Origin: an archaeon
GTDB lineage: Archaea > Nanobdellota > Nanobdellia > Woesearchaeales > GW2011-AR9
Assembly (NCBI GenBank): GCA_018697095.1
Contig: JABHSG010000004.1
Location: 186,001-250,000 of the forward strand
Length of the DNA stretch: 64,000 nucleotides
Direction of reading: 5' to 3'
Part shown: positions 43,820-52,634 of the stretch, piece by piece
Layout: each line of letters opens with the position of its first letter
Numbering within the stretch: the stretch's first letter is position 1
Made by a program: the position numbers and the translations under genes
Notes under the pieces: generated by a model
What the model was told of the DNA's origin: nothing
Databases searched by the model: none
Seen by the model: the letters and a program-made list of their open reading frames with translations, nothing else

Positions 43820-43975
43820 ATGGAACAAAAAATTTTTAATGGCCTTAGTGTCCTTGGAATTGCTCTAACAGCATCAGGCTTAATAAGTATAACTGAAGGT
43901 TTAGGGAAATGGTTTTTAGTAATTGCGGCAGCTCTTTTAACGATAATTGGAATATTAGAGATTTATCAAAAATAA
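43820..43975 (+). CDS. 51-residue membrane protein
   Basis: A short frame from the ATG at 43820 encodes two hydrophobic segments (LSVLGIALTASGLIS and WFLVIAAALLTIIGILEI) with a short hydrophilic turn between them and a Lys end. TTTAATAAAT at 43791-43800 is centred 25 nt upstream, matching the leaderless promoters of this genome. The gene ends 5 nt before the 3' end of uvrA on the opposite strand. Function unknown. Confidence 0.55.
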   Translation: MEQKIFNGLSVLGIALTASGLISITEGLGKWFLVIAAALLTIIGILEIYQK

Positions 43976-43980
43976 AAACT

Positions 43981-46920
43981 TCACTTCAAAACTTTCTTCA
44001 GAAAATGCCCAGTGAAACTTTTCTTTACCTTAATCAATTCTTCAGGAGTCCCAGTTGCAATAACTTGCCCGCCTTTCTCCCCGCCCTCTGGTCCTAAGTC
44101 AATCACATAATCTGCTGATTTGATCACATCTAAATTATGTTCAATTACATATATGGAATTTCCTTTGTCAACTAAACGATTCAAAACCTGCAACAACTTA
44201 CGAACATCTTCAAAATGTAATCCTGTAGTTGGCTCATCAAGTAAATACACAGTGTGCCCTTTCTTAACTTTAGATAACTCGCGAGTAAGTTTAATCCGCT
44301 GAGATTCCCCACCTGATAGAGTTGTTGCACTTTGTCCGAGTTTAATATATCCAAGACCAACATCATAAAGTGTTTGCACCTTACGCCCAATTGAAGGATG
44401 ATTTTCAAAGAATTTCAAAGCATCATCCACAGTCATATTCAAAACATCAGCAATATTTTTCTCTTTGTACAAAATATCAAGTGTATCTTTATTGTAACGC
44501 TTACCCTTACATGAGTCGCATGTTACAAACACATCTGGCAAAAAGTTCATCTCAATTTTGATTAAACCATCACCATGACAATCCTCACAACGTCCACCAG
44601 GCATGTTAAAAGAAAAACGACCAGCTTTATACCCACGTAATTTTGATTCTTTAGTTAGAGAATATATCACTCTGATCTGATCAAATATTTTAGTATAAGT
44701 TGCTGGATTAGACCTTGGAGTTCGTCCAATTGGTTCTTGATCAATTACAATAACGCTCCTAACATCCTTTGGAATATGAATTGATTTGTGTTTCCCAATT
44801 TTATCAAAAGTCATATCTAAATGTTTCTTAACAGCAGGAATAAATGTTTGATTCATAAGCGTAGATTTCCCAGAACCAGATACACCAGTGATTGCACAAA
44901 GAACCCTTGTTGGAAATGCAACATCAACATCATGTAAATTGTTCTCACTACATCCTCGCAAAATAATTTTATCATGTTCTTCCAAATCACGCCGTTCATC
45001 AAGTTCAGGAGTTTTAATTTGCAATTTACCTAAAAGAAACTGGCCAGTCACTGAATCCCTTTGCGCCATAACTTGTTTAGGTGTACCTTGGGCAACAATT
45101 GACCCACCATGCACACCAGCGCCTGGGCCTAAATCAATTAAGTAATCAGATTCACGCATAGTGTCTTCATCATGCTCAACAACAATGAGTGTATTTCCTA
45201 AGTCACGCAAACGATGAAGTGTAGAAATTAATTTCGCATTATCTTTTTGATGCAATCCAATACTAGGCTCATCTAAGATATAGAGTACTCCCATCAAGTT
45301 CGCTCCAATTTGAGTAGCTAAACGAATACGTTGTGCTTCCCCACCACTAAGTGTTCTAGCAGCCCGACTTAAATTCAAATACCCAAGTCCCACATTTTCT
45401 AAAAAGTGTAACCTATCAATAATTTCCTTCAAAACCTGTTTTGCAATAAAAGCATCACGGTTATTCAATTTAGCAGGTAAGTCTCGAAAAAATTTAAGTG
45501 ACCTTTCAATAGATAAATCAGTAATATCAATTATAGAAACATTATCTACTTTCACAGACAAAATTGTATCTTTAAGACGTTTCCCTTCGCAAGTCTTACA
45601 ATGAAGTGCTCGCATAAACTTCTCAATTTTACTTCGACGGTAATTTGATTCTGTTTGCCTATAAAGTCTCATTGACTGAGGGATAATTCCTTCCCAGCCA
45701 TCCTTAAGATTCATATTAGCACCAGTTGACCATTTACCTACTAATGGTTCATCTGTACCATAAAGTAAAACATCAAGCTGCTTAGCAGTAAACTTTGAGA
45801 TAGGAGTAAAAATATCAAACTTGTACTTTTTACCAACAACCCCTATTTGTTGTGATCGCCATTTGTTATCCATCTTTCCATAAATAGCAATTGCACCATC
45901 GATGATAGAAAGTTTAGGGTTTGGTATCAAAAGTTCAGGATCAATTTCAAGCCGTCTTCCAATCCCAGCGCAAGTTTTACATGCACCAAACGGAGAATTG
46001 AATGAAAACATACGTGGTTCAAGTTCTTCAAAAGTAATTTCAGGATGATTTGGACAAGCACCAAAATTAGAGTAAAGTGTTTCTCCAGCACCACGGCCAA
46101 TTTCTTTTAACCCCTTAGCCTTACCACCTTTTCCCTTACCAGCTTTACCCTTTCCAGCATTTCTCTTCTTTGCTTTGATCATTTCTTCTGCACGTTTGTC
46201 AGAATCTAAAATAATGATTTTTCCTTCGCCTTTTTGTAGTGCACTCTCAACAGCTTCACTAAGACGTAATCTTGTTTCAGAATTAACTGTGATACGATCA
46301 ATTACAGCTTCAATCCAATGTTTTTCGTAGCGTTCAAGTTTAACTTCTTCTTTGATACCATCAAGTTTGTAGATTTTCCCATCAACTCGCACTCGATTAA
46401 ATCCTTCTTTAATCAAATCATCAAAGATTGCTTCATGGGTTCCTTTTTTCCCACGAGTAATTGGAGCCAAAATAATAAGCTGCTTCCCTTCTTCCGCCAT
46501 AATCATTGATGTAATAGTTTGCGCAGAAAGTGGTTTGATATGTTCACTACACTTAGGACAATGCGCAGTCCCAATTCTCGCATAAAGTAAACGAAGATAA
46601 TCGTAAATTTCAGTAACAGTTCCAACAGTTGACCTTGGATTTTTACTAGTTGTTTTTTGCTCAATAGAAATTGCTGGACTTAGTCCTTCAATAGAATCAA
46701 TATCAGGTTTGTTCATAATCCCTAAAAACTGCCTAGCGTACGCAGACAAAGACTCAACATACCTTCTTTGCCCTTCAGCATAAATGGTATCAAAAGCAAG
46801 TGATGACTTCCCAGAGCCACTTAAACCAGTAATTACAGTGAGTTTATTTCGTGGAATTTTAACGTCAATGTTCTTCAAATTGTGCTGGCGAGCACCTTTA
46901 ACAATAATATCTTTTAGCAT
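43981..46920 (-). CDS. uvrA: Excinuclease ABC subunit A
   Basis: DNA-damage recognition ATPase of bacterial-type nucleotide excision repair. Both ABC modules are complete: [14 protein letters not shown] and [14 protein letters not shown] (Walker A), [12 protein letters not shown] and [12 protein letters not shown] (signatures), and DEPSIGLHQ and DEPTTGLHF (Walker B). The second zinc finger keeps its CxxC pairs (CEDCHGDG...CDSCKGK). The first reads ACPNHPE...CKTC, with His in place of the second Cys, preceded by a Lys/Gly-rich insertion (about residues 243-273). At 979 residues it is slightly long. The promoter carries the 29-bp element shared with uvrB. Confidence 0.97.
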   Translation of the reverse strand: MLKDIIVKGARQHNLKNIDVKIPRNKLTVITGLSGSGKSSLAFDTIYAEGQRRYVESLSAYARQFLGIMNKPDIDSIEGLSPAISIEQKTTSKNPRSTVGTVTEIYDYLRLLYARIGTAHCPKCSEHIKPLSAQTITSMIMAEEGKQLIILAPITRGKKGTHEAIFDDLIKEGFNRVRVDGKIYKLDGIKEEVKLERYEKHWIEAVIDRITVNSETRLRLSEAVESALQKGEGKIIILDSDKRAEEMIKAKKRNAGKGKAGKGKGGKAKGLKEIGRGAGETLYSNFGACPNHPEITFEELEPRMFSFNSPFGACKTCAGIGRRLEIDPELLIPNPKLSIIDGAIAIYGKMDNKWRSQQIGVVGKKYKFDIFTPISKFTAKQLDVLLYGTDEPLVGKWSTGANMNLKDGWEGIIPQSMRLYRQTESNYRRSKIEKFMRALHCKTCEGKRLKDTILSVKVDNVSIIDITDLSIERSLKFFRDLPAKLNNRDAFIAKQVLKEIIDRLHFLENVGLGYLNLSRAARTLSGGEAQRIRLATQIGANLMGVLYILDEPSIGLHQKDNAKLISTLHRLRDLGNTLIVVEHDEDTMRESDYLIDLGPGAGVHGGSIVAQGTPKQVMAQRDSVTGQFLLGKLQIKTPELDERRDLEEHDKIILRGCSENNLHDVDVAFPTRVLCAITGVSGSGKSTLMNQTFIPAVKKHLDMTFDKIGKHKSIHIPKDVRSVIVIDQEPIGRTPRSNPATYTKIFDQIRVIYSLTKESKLRGYKAGRFSFNMPGGRCEDCHGDGLIKIEMNFLPDVFVTCDSCKGKRYNKDTLDILYKEKNIADVLNMTVDDALKFFENHPSIGRKVQTLYDVGLGYIKLGQSATTLSGGESQRIKLTRELSKVKKGHTVYLLDEPTTGLHFEDVRKLLQVLNRLVDKGNSIYVIEHNLDVIKSADYVIDLGPEGGEKGGQVIATGTPEELIKVKKSFTGHFLKKVLK

Positions 46921-46944
46921 AAGACCAGCAGATTATTTACATGC

Positions 46945-46973
46945 TTTATAAGCATTTGCCGCAGTTGACCAGT
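46945..46973 (-). promoter_or_regulatory. uvrA promoter element shared with uvrB
   Basis: Read on the minus strand, ACTGG-n-CAA, five variable bases, then GCAAAtGCTTATAAA. The last seven bases are the TATA box, centred 28 nt before the uvrA ATG. The same 29-bp arrangement, 22 of 29 identical, stands at the same distance before uvrB. It is probably an operator for coordinated control; see findings. Confidence 0.7.
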
Positions 46974-46994
46974 GGAATAGTGAACATTTCTAAT

Positions 46995-47978
46995 TCAAGA
47001 GTCATAAGGTAAATAGGTGAACTTTTTGTATTCTTGTAACCAGAATATAATTTTACGGATATTTGGAAATTTTTCTCTAAGCTTTTTCAATAACAATTCT
47101 AATTGTTCTCTTGATTCTACTTCCACTTCAATTTCAATATCACAGGTACCAATAATTTTTTGTAGCCAAACCACATTAGGGTAAGTACTAGTCCAAGCTT
47201 CAATTTTTTTAATATTATCATTTGTATTCAGATAAATTTCAAGAAAATAATTGGTGTAGCCAAGTTTACTAAAGTTAATTTGCGCCCTATACCCTTGAAT
47301 AATTTGTTTACTTTGCATTAATTTAATTTTAGAGGAAATTGTGCTTTGAGGAATTTTAAGTTTTTTACTAATATCCACAGTTGTAGATTTAGCGTTTGCT
47401 GCAAGCATTTTAAGGATCGCAAAATCTTTTTCATCTATTTTCACAGCTTTCCTTGGTTCAAGTGTTCTAAATTCTTGATGCATATTTTCGCCAAACAAAT
47501 AATCTTTTGGATACTGTTTTAATGTAGAGATGATAGTATAATCATAACGTAAAAGATATTTACCCAATTTTGATTTAATTTTGTTTAAGATCTCTTCAAT
47601 ATCATAAATTGATTTAGTCCATACAAATATCCCATAATGGTAAAAATGATCCATTTTAAAAATAACTCCAGCATGAATTTCTTTATCCAAAAAAGAAACA
47701 AACTCTTTTTCTTTTTCAAAAGAAAGTTCTTCCAAGTCAAAATAAATCCTAGATGTGTGAAAACCTAACTTATACATATCAAGTACAGGAAAATAACTTT
47801 TGATAATTCCAGTTTCTTCAAGGCGTTTTATCCGATAAGCAACAACATCTTTACTAGATCCTACTTTTTTAGCGACCTTACTATTAGGCATCCTAGCATT
47901 CCAATCCAAAATCTTCAAAATTTTCAAATCAAGTTTGTCTAACTTAACACCTTGGCCAAGTTCTAATTTTTTACTCAT
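46995..47978 (-). CDS. Lrp/AsnC-type regulator with two winged-helix domains
   Basis: A 327-residue transcription regulator with a duplicated Lrp plan. The first winged helix is LDLKILKILDWNARMPNSKVAKKVG and the second, at about residues 178-240, is KDFAILKMLAANAKSTTVDISKKLKI. The C-terminal part (YTNYFLEIYLN, IIGTCDIEIEVEV) is a RAM-like ligand domain. TATTTATAAT about 27 nt before the ATG suggests a leaderless mRNA. Its stop is 74 nt upstream of the uvrA start on the same strand, with the uvrA element in between, so it is a candidate, by position only, for controlling uvrA. Confidence 0.83.
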   Translation of the reverse strand: MSKKLELGQGVKLDKLDLKILKILDWNARMPNSKVAKKVGSSKDVVAYRIKRLEETGIIKSYFPVLDMYKLGFHTSRIYFDLEELSFEKEKEFVSFLDKEIHAGVIFKMDHFYHYGIFVWTKSIYDIEEILNKIKSKLGKYLLRYDYTIISTLKQYPKDYLFGENMHQEFRTLEPRKAVKIDEKDFAILKMLAANAKSTTVDISKKLKIPQSTISSKIKLMQSKQIIQGYRAQINFSKLGYTNYFLEIYLNTNDNIKKIEAWTSTYPNVVWLQKIIGTCDIEIEVEVESREQLELLLKKLREKFPNIRKIIFWLQEYKKFTYLPYDS

Positions 47979-48109
47979 AAAACTAGATATTTACTTGTTA
48001 TTTATAATATTTTAGGTAAAAATATGAAAAAAAGACAATTAGTTTTATCATATCTTCTAAAAAGTTTGATTCTGTGGTTCTGAAATTAATAACATTAGGA
48101 AAATAGATC

Positions 48110-48463
48110 ATGGTCTGGAAAAATTTAGCACCAAAACTAACTCGTCAAAGACTTGTCATAGAAGCAACAACGAAGAGCATTGTAAGACCAAAAGAGATGA
48201 AAATATTTCTTTTAGAACTAGCTTATCTATGTAAGATGCAAGTAATTTCTGGTCCTTTCGCATACAACGCACACGAATGTGGATATGGCGGTTGGGTTCA
48301 CTGGAAAACTTCAGGAGCTCACATCTATAGCTATCCTACAAACAAGCCACTTCTAACTATTGACATCTATACTTGCAAACCTTTTGATCCACAAATTGCA
48401 ACAAAGTTCACTAGAGAATTTTTTGAAACAATTGAATTAGTCTACAAAGAAGTTGAAATATAA
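48110..48463 (+). CDS. SpeD-like protein lacking the expected pyruvoyl serine motif
   Basis: 117 residues related to S-adenosylmethionine decarboxylase: the strand-turn HIYSYPTNKPLLTIDIYTCKPFD matches the SHISIHTWPE...DIFTCG region of SpeD. The self-cleaving E-S-H site, however, reads S-G-A-H, so the Ser that forms the pyruvoyl group appears to be replaced by Ala, and the stretch is two residues shorter. It could be a pseudoenzyme or a sensor of S-adenosylmethionine, or my alignment by eye could be shifted. It is followed after 3 nt by a SET-domain gene. Confidence 0.6.
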   Translation: MVWKNLAPKLTRQRLVIEATTKSIVRPKEMKIFLLELAYLCKMQVISGPFAYNAHECGYGGWVHWKTSGAHIYSYPTNKPLLTIDIYTCKPFDPQIATKFTREFFETIELVYKEVEI

Positions 48464-48466
48464 ACA

Positions 48467-48883
48467 ATGATTCACATACAATACAAAATCAAGGAATCAA
48501 AAATTCACGGCATTGGACTTTTCACAGATCAAAATATCAAGAAAGGTGATTTAATCTATTCGCCAAGTCCACTTTTAGATGTCGACATTAATCAAAAACA
48601 ATTCGAAAAACTAAATCTGTCTGAACAAAAAGAAGTAATGTATTATGGGTATTTCCACAAAAAAACAAAAAAATGGCATGTGGCTTTTGACATGATAAGA
48701 GTTCTTAACCACAGCAAAGAAAATTCTAACGTTACCCAAGATAAAGATATGATTATGACAGCTAAAGAAGATATAAATTCAGAAGAAGAATTATTTCAAG
48801 ACTATGAAGAGATTTACCCAATAGATGGAAAACATTTCTCAAGAATTATAAATCAAAAACAGATAAAGATAATAAAAAAATAA
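48467..48883 (+). CDS. SET-domain protein, putative lysine methyltransferase
   Basis: A 138-residue minimal SET domain: KESKIHGIGLFTDQNIKKGDLIY (N-SET start), IRVLNHSKENSNV (the NHS motif that binds S-adenosylmethionine), KEDINSEEELFQDYEE (the GEEL-DY motif with the catalytic Tyr). Pre- and post-SET domains are lacking. It probably methylates a lysine in a protein. The ATG is 3 nt after the stop of the SpeD-like gene, so the two are translated from one mRNA and both handle S-adenosylmethionine or derivatives. Confidence 0.85.
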   Translation: MIHIQYKIKESKIHGIGLFTDQNIKKGDLIYSPSPLLDVDINQKQFEKLNLSEQKEVMYYGYFHKKTKKWHVAFDMIRVLNHSKENSNVTQDKDMIMTAKEDINSEEELFQDYEEIYPIDGKHFSRIINQKQIKIIKK

Positions 48884-48899
48884 AAAAAATAAATTAGGT

Positions 48900-49850
48900 T
48901 TATTCTCCCCAGATTTGAAGTTCAGCCATATCTCCTTCAAAATTTGTATTTCTACAAGGAGTATTACCAACAACTAAATGACCAACTGTTGTAATTGGAG
49001 TTCTTCCAACTTCTTTAGCATCAGCTACTAATTCACCATCTTGGTAAAGATAAAGTTCAGATCCATCCCATACACCAGTTACATAAGTCCAAGTATTAGA
49101 TTGTTCACCTGCTCCTTCATACCAAGAGGGAGTCATGAATCTAGTGTCATCTTCTCCCTCTTCAATAGTTGTGATCCCTAATTGGTATCCACCACCATTG
49201 TATTGACGCATAATGAACTCATTGTATGGTCTTTGACATTTGTCATTTTCAAACAGTTTTGTAACAAATACTCCAGTTGAATCAAGTGAATGAGTTCTAA
49301 CTTTAGCGTTAATTACAAACCAATCAGAATAATCAAAAGTACTATCTCCATCAATTTCTTCATTATAGGTTAATTGGTTACTATCAGAAAAAGTGATATA
49401 ATCAATTCCATCAGCACCAGTACTAACAGATACCCATGATGCATCATCAGCATCAATCCATGTTTTTGCAACAGTACCAGTACTTCCCATTAAATCAAGA
49501 TCAAGTGGGTCACTAAAATCATAATCTGAATGAATTGCTTCAATTCTATCATCAATTCCATTTGAATTTGCATCAGTAATTCCAGTAGCTTCTTCTTCAT
49601 CAGCATCCACTGAACTCCCAAGACCTAAGTCAAAACTGCCTCTGCCAGCACTAAGTCCAGTCCCACAATCTTCTCTACAACTTCTTGTAGATTCAAAAGC
49701 TTGACAAGTTCCATCTCCACAAAGTTTAGAAAATCTACTTGCTTCTCCAGTTGCGCTAAAATCAGAACTTCCAAAAGAAATAATCATTCCAATCACTCCT
49801 ACAATTAATACAATTGCAACAAGTGATTTTTGAGTTAATTTATCATCCAT
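48900..49850 (-). CDS. Membrane-anchored LamG-domain surface protein
   Basis: A 316-residue exported protein. A membrane helix (SLVAIVLIVGVIGMIISFG) near the N-terminus is followed by a short Cys-rich motif (CGDGTCQAFESTRSCREDC) common in archaeal surface proteins. An acidic linker with an EF-hand-like DANSNGIDDRIE comes next, then a LamG/concanavalin-like domain (WFVINAKVRT, WTYVTGVWDGSELYLYQDGEL, MAELQIWGE). The ATG at 49850 is chosen because GAGGT lies about 8 nt upstream; the frame could otherwise open at a TTG at 49865. It probably binds carbohydrate. Confidence 0.78.
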   Translation of the reverse strand: MDDKLTQKSLVAIVLIVGVIGMIISFGSSDFSATGEASRFSKLCGDGTCQAFESTRSCREDCGTGLSAGRGSFDLGLGSSVDADEEEATGITDANSNGIDDRIEAIHSDYDFSDPLDLDLMGSTGTVAKTWIDADDASWVSVSTGADGIDYITFSDSNQLTYNEEIDGDSTFDYSDWFVINAKVRTHSLDSTGVFVTKLFENDKCQRPYNEFIMRQYNGGGYQLGITTIEEGEDDTRFMTPSWYEGAGEQSNTWTYVTGVWDGSELYLYQDGELVADAKEVGRTPITTVGHLVVGNTPCRNTNFEGDMAELQIWGE

Positions 49851-49975
49851 CTTTTTATACCTCAAATATAAATATAATAAGAAAATAACGAGGTTTTGGT
49901 ATATAAGTATTACGTAGCTTCTCCCCTAAAACGCACTAAAAAACAACATCAATTAGAACAGATTATTCAATAGAA

Positions 49976-51097
49976 TCAAAATAATAATTCACTTTGCCAA
50001 TCTCTAAATATTTTTTTCCGATCAGCCACCTTACCAGGACTTGCAGTATACTCAATCATTTGTAATTTGTTAGCAATCAAATGACCATTAATTCCAAGTT
50101 CCAAAGCAACTTTGTTTCGCTTACCTTCAATTTCTTCAAGCAACTTTTTTTGTTGAATAGAAAATTTTTTTCTCTCAGGAGTTTCAATAGGAAATGTTTT
50201 CTTCTTTCCAATTTGCACTGCTTCATCCCAAAGGTTCGCTTTTGCTTTTACTTTTGGATGTAACCTTAGACGTTTCCACCCAGAGATTCCTGGTGGCGGC
50301 CTACATGCCAAATCTTTTAAAAATTTATTACTAAGAACATAGTGTGCTGGTTTATCTAATTCTTCAGCAAACTTATCTCGAAGTTGATATAATTCGTAAG
50401 CAATTGCTCGCTCTTTTTCATCAAGTGATTTAACACCTTTAAGATTAGTAAATTGCAAATCAGGATTTTTCCACTTCTGACCTGTGATCAGTTTTAATTC
50501 CTCACCAAGCCACTTGAATCTTTTCTTTTTCTTGAGTTCAGCTTCAAGTTTATTTTTTAATTCAATTAAGTAGAATGTATCTTGCACAGCGTAAGTTAAC
50601 ATATTTTCAGGAAGTGGACGTTTTGTCCAATCAGCTTTTTGAAAACCTTTTTCTAGTTTTACTCCAATATACTTCTCAATCAAATCACCTAAGCTTATTT
50701 TTTCATCGCCTAAAAGCTGAGCTGCAGCTTGTGTATCAAAAAGTTTTTGCGGAGTGATATCAAATTCAGTTCCGATAATTCTAAAATCAAAACTATAATC
50801 ATGAAAAATAACTTCAATTTTCGGGTCAGCGAGTACATCAATTATTGGTTGACGGTCTTTTTTATCTTTAATTGCAAGTAAATCAATAATAAAATTCTGA
50901 GCAGGTTTAATAATTTCTTTTGTCTTCAAATCAACCTTAGCGGGCGTTGATAATTGAATTATAGAAAGATAAGCCCCATAATGGTGCAAATTATTCTCAC
51001 ATTCTAAGTCAATTGCAAGAACTTTTTCTTTAGCCCACTGCTTTGCAAATGCAGCAAGTGCGTGTGGCGTTGAAATGTAAATAAAAGATAATTCCAT
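49976..51097 (-). CDS. rnd: Ribonuclease D
   Basis: A 3'-5' exoribonuclease of the DEDD family. LAIDLECE has the first two acidic residues, VIFHDYSFDFRI the third, and YAVQDTFYLIEL the Tyr-x3-Asp motif, in the right order within the first 190 residues. The rest contains an HRDC-like helical domain (RDKFAEELDKPAHYVLSNKFLKDLA) that helps bind RNA. 373 residues is the usual size. It acts in tRNA 3'-end maturation in bacteria. The gene stands alone on the minus strand, divergent from the aldehyde dehydrogenase. Confidence 0.9.
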   Translation of the reverse strand: MELSFIYISTPHALAAFAKQWAKEKVLAIDLECENNLHHYGAYLSIIQLSTPAKVDLKTKEIIKPAQNFIIDLLAIKDKKDRQPIIDVLADPKIEVIFHDYSFDFRIIGTEFDITPQKLFDTQAAAQLLGDEKISLGDLIEKYIGVKLEKGFQKADWTKRPLPENMLTYAVQDTFYLIELKNKLEAELKKKKRFKWLGEELKLITGQKWKNPDLQFTNLKGVKSLDEKERAIAYELYQLRDKFAEELDKPAHYVLSNKFLKDLACRPPPGISGWKRLRLHPKVKAKANLWDEAVQIGKKKTFPIETPERKKFSIQQKKLLEEIEGKRNKVALELGINGHLIANKLQMIEYTASPGKVADRKKIFRDWQSELLF

Positions 51098-51225
51098 AGT
51101 TATAAGGCAAAAACAGAACTTTCTATATTTAAACCCTAGGGTGATTATCTAAACATCACTTAATTTTAAGCATCGCCCAATTCTTCGCAGATATATTTAA
51201 TAAGCTTCTTTATTCCAATGCATTC

Positions 51226-52605
51226 ATGGCAAAATTGATCTCAACAAACCCAGCAAAGGGTTATGAAGTAATTGCAGATGTTGAAACTTCTTCTGAATCT
51301 GAAATTAAACAAAAAGTAGCTTTAGCTCAAAATGCCAAACTTCAGTGGAAAGAAACTAGTATTACAAAAAGAATTGAGATTATTAAAGAAGTATTATCCG
51401 AATTTGAAAAACATTCAGAAGAAATATCCCTACTTGTCACAAAAGAAGTAGGAAAACCAATTAGTGAAGGCAGAGGCGAAGTCAGTGATGCTTTTGGCAA
51501 GATTAATTATTTTCTGAAAAATGTAGAAAAATCATTAGCTGATGAAATTACTTTCGAAGATAACTCCTCAATTCATAGAATTACTTATGAACCAATGGGC
51601 GTTACTGCTGTAATTACCCCATGGAATTATCCTTTTGGAATGGCTATATGGGGGATAATTCCTAATCTGTTGGTAGGTAATACTGTTGTGTTCAAAACTT
51701 CTGAAGAATGTCCATTAATGGGAAAATTAATTGAAGAAATAATTGCTTCCAAAAATCTTCCAGAAGGAGTTTTTTCAACTATCCATGGTGCTGGAGATGT
51801 AGGGGAAACTTTAGCAAGATCTAATATCGATTTAATTTGGTTTACTGGAAGTTCTCACGTTGGAAAATTACTATACAAAATAGCTGCTGAAAAGTTCATT
51901 AAAGTTATTTTTGAGTTAGGTGGGTCTAACCCAGGGATTGTGTTTGAAGACGCAAATATCCCAGAAATAGTCCCTCACTTATTATCTGAACGATTCGATA
52001 ATTGTGGACAATCATGTGACGCACTAAAAAGACTAATTGTACATGAATCCATTTTTTCAAAATTGGTTGACGCTCTTAAAAAAGAAGTAGAAAATAAAAT
52101 AATCGGTGACCCACAAAATCCTAAAACTCAAATTGGATCTTTAGTTGCAAAAAGGCAAGTTGACTTATTAGATGCACAAGTCCAAGATGCTATTTCTAAA
52201 GGAGCAAAAGCTATCACTGGTGGATCTAAACCAAAAGATCTAAGTGGCGCATATTACTTACCTACTTTACTAACAAACATCACTAAAGACATGCGAGTTT
52301 GGAAAGAAGAAGTATTTGGCCCAGCACTTCCAATTATTAGTTTTAAAACTGAAGAAGAAGCTATTACACTTGCTAACGATACAGTTTATGGTCTTGGAGC
52401 CAAAGTATTTTCTTCAAACATGGATCGTGCAAAAAGAGTTGCTTCAAGAATTCAAGCAGGAACTGTAGAAATTAATGGAGTAAGTCGTTGGACTTCTTGT
52501 AACAATCCTTTTGGAGGGTACAAAATTTCAGGGATGGGCCGTGAACATGGGATTATGGGCTTTAGAGAACTTTGCCAAGTGAAAGTAATTACAATGAATA
52601 AATAA
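51226..52605 (+). CDS. NAD(P)-dependent aldehyde dehydrogenase
   Basis: Oxidises an aldehyde to the acid, most like succinate-semialdehyde or related short-chain dehydrogenases. Motifs in order: TPWNYPFGMAIWGIIPNLLVGN (cofactor), VVFKTSE (NADP-contacting Lys), WFTGSSHVGK, ELGGSNPGIV (general base Glu), DNCGQSCDALKR (catalytic Cys) and EEVFGPALPII. At 459 residues it is complete. ATATATTTAATAAG is centred about 27 nt upstream of the ATG. The specific substrate cannot be deduced. Confidence 0.93.
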   Translation: MAKLISTNPAKGYEVIADVETSSESEIKQKVALAQNAKLQWKETSITKRIEIIKEVLSEFEKHSEEISLLVTKEVGKPISEGRGEVSDAFGKINYFLKNVEKSLADEITFEDNSSIHRITYEPMGVTAVITPWNYPFGMAIWGIIPNLLVGNTVVFKTSEECPLMGKLIEEIIASKNLPEGVFSTIHGAGDVGETLARSNIDLIWFTGSSHVGKLLYKIAAEKFIKVIFELGGSNPGIVFEDANIPEIVPHLLSERFDNCGQSCDALKRLIVHESIFSKLVDALKKEVENKIIGDPQNPKTQIGSLVAKRQVDLLDAQVQDAISKGAKAITGGSKPKDLSGAYYLPTLLTNITKDMRVWKEEVFGPALPIISFKTEEEAITLANDTVYGLGAKVFSSNMDRAKRVASRIQAGTVEINGVSRWTSCNNPFGGYKISGMGREHGIMGFRELCQVKVITMNK

Positions 52606-52634
52606 TAAGAATTATAATAATCTCTTTAAATTTT

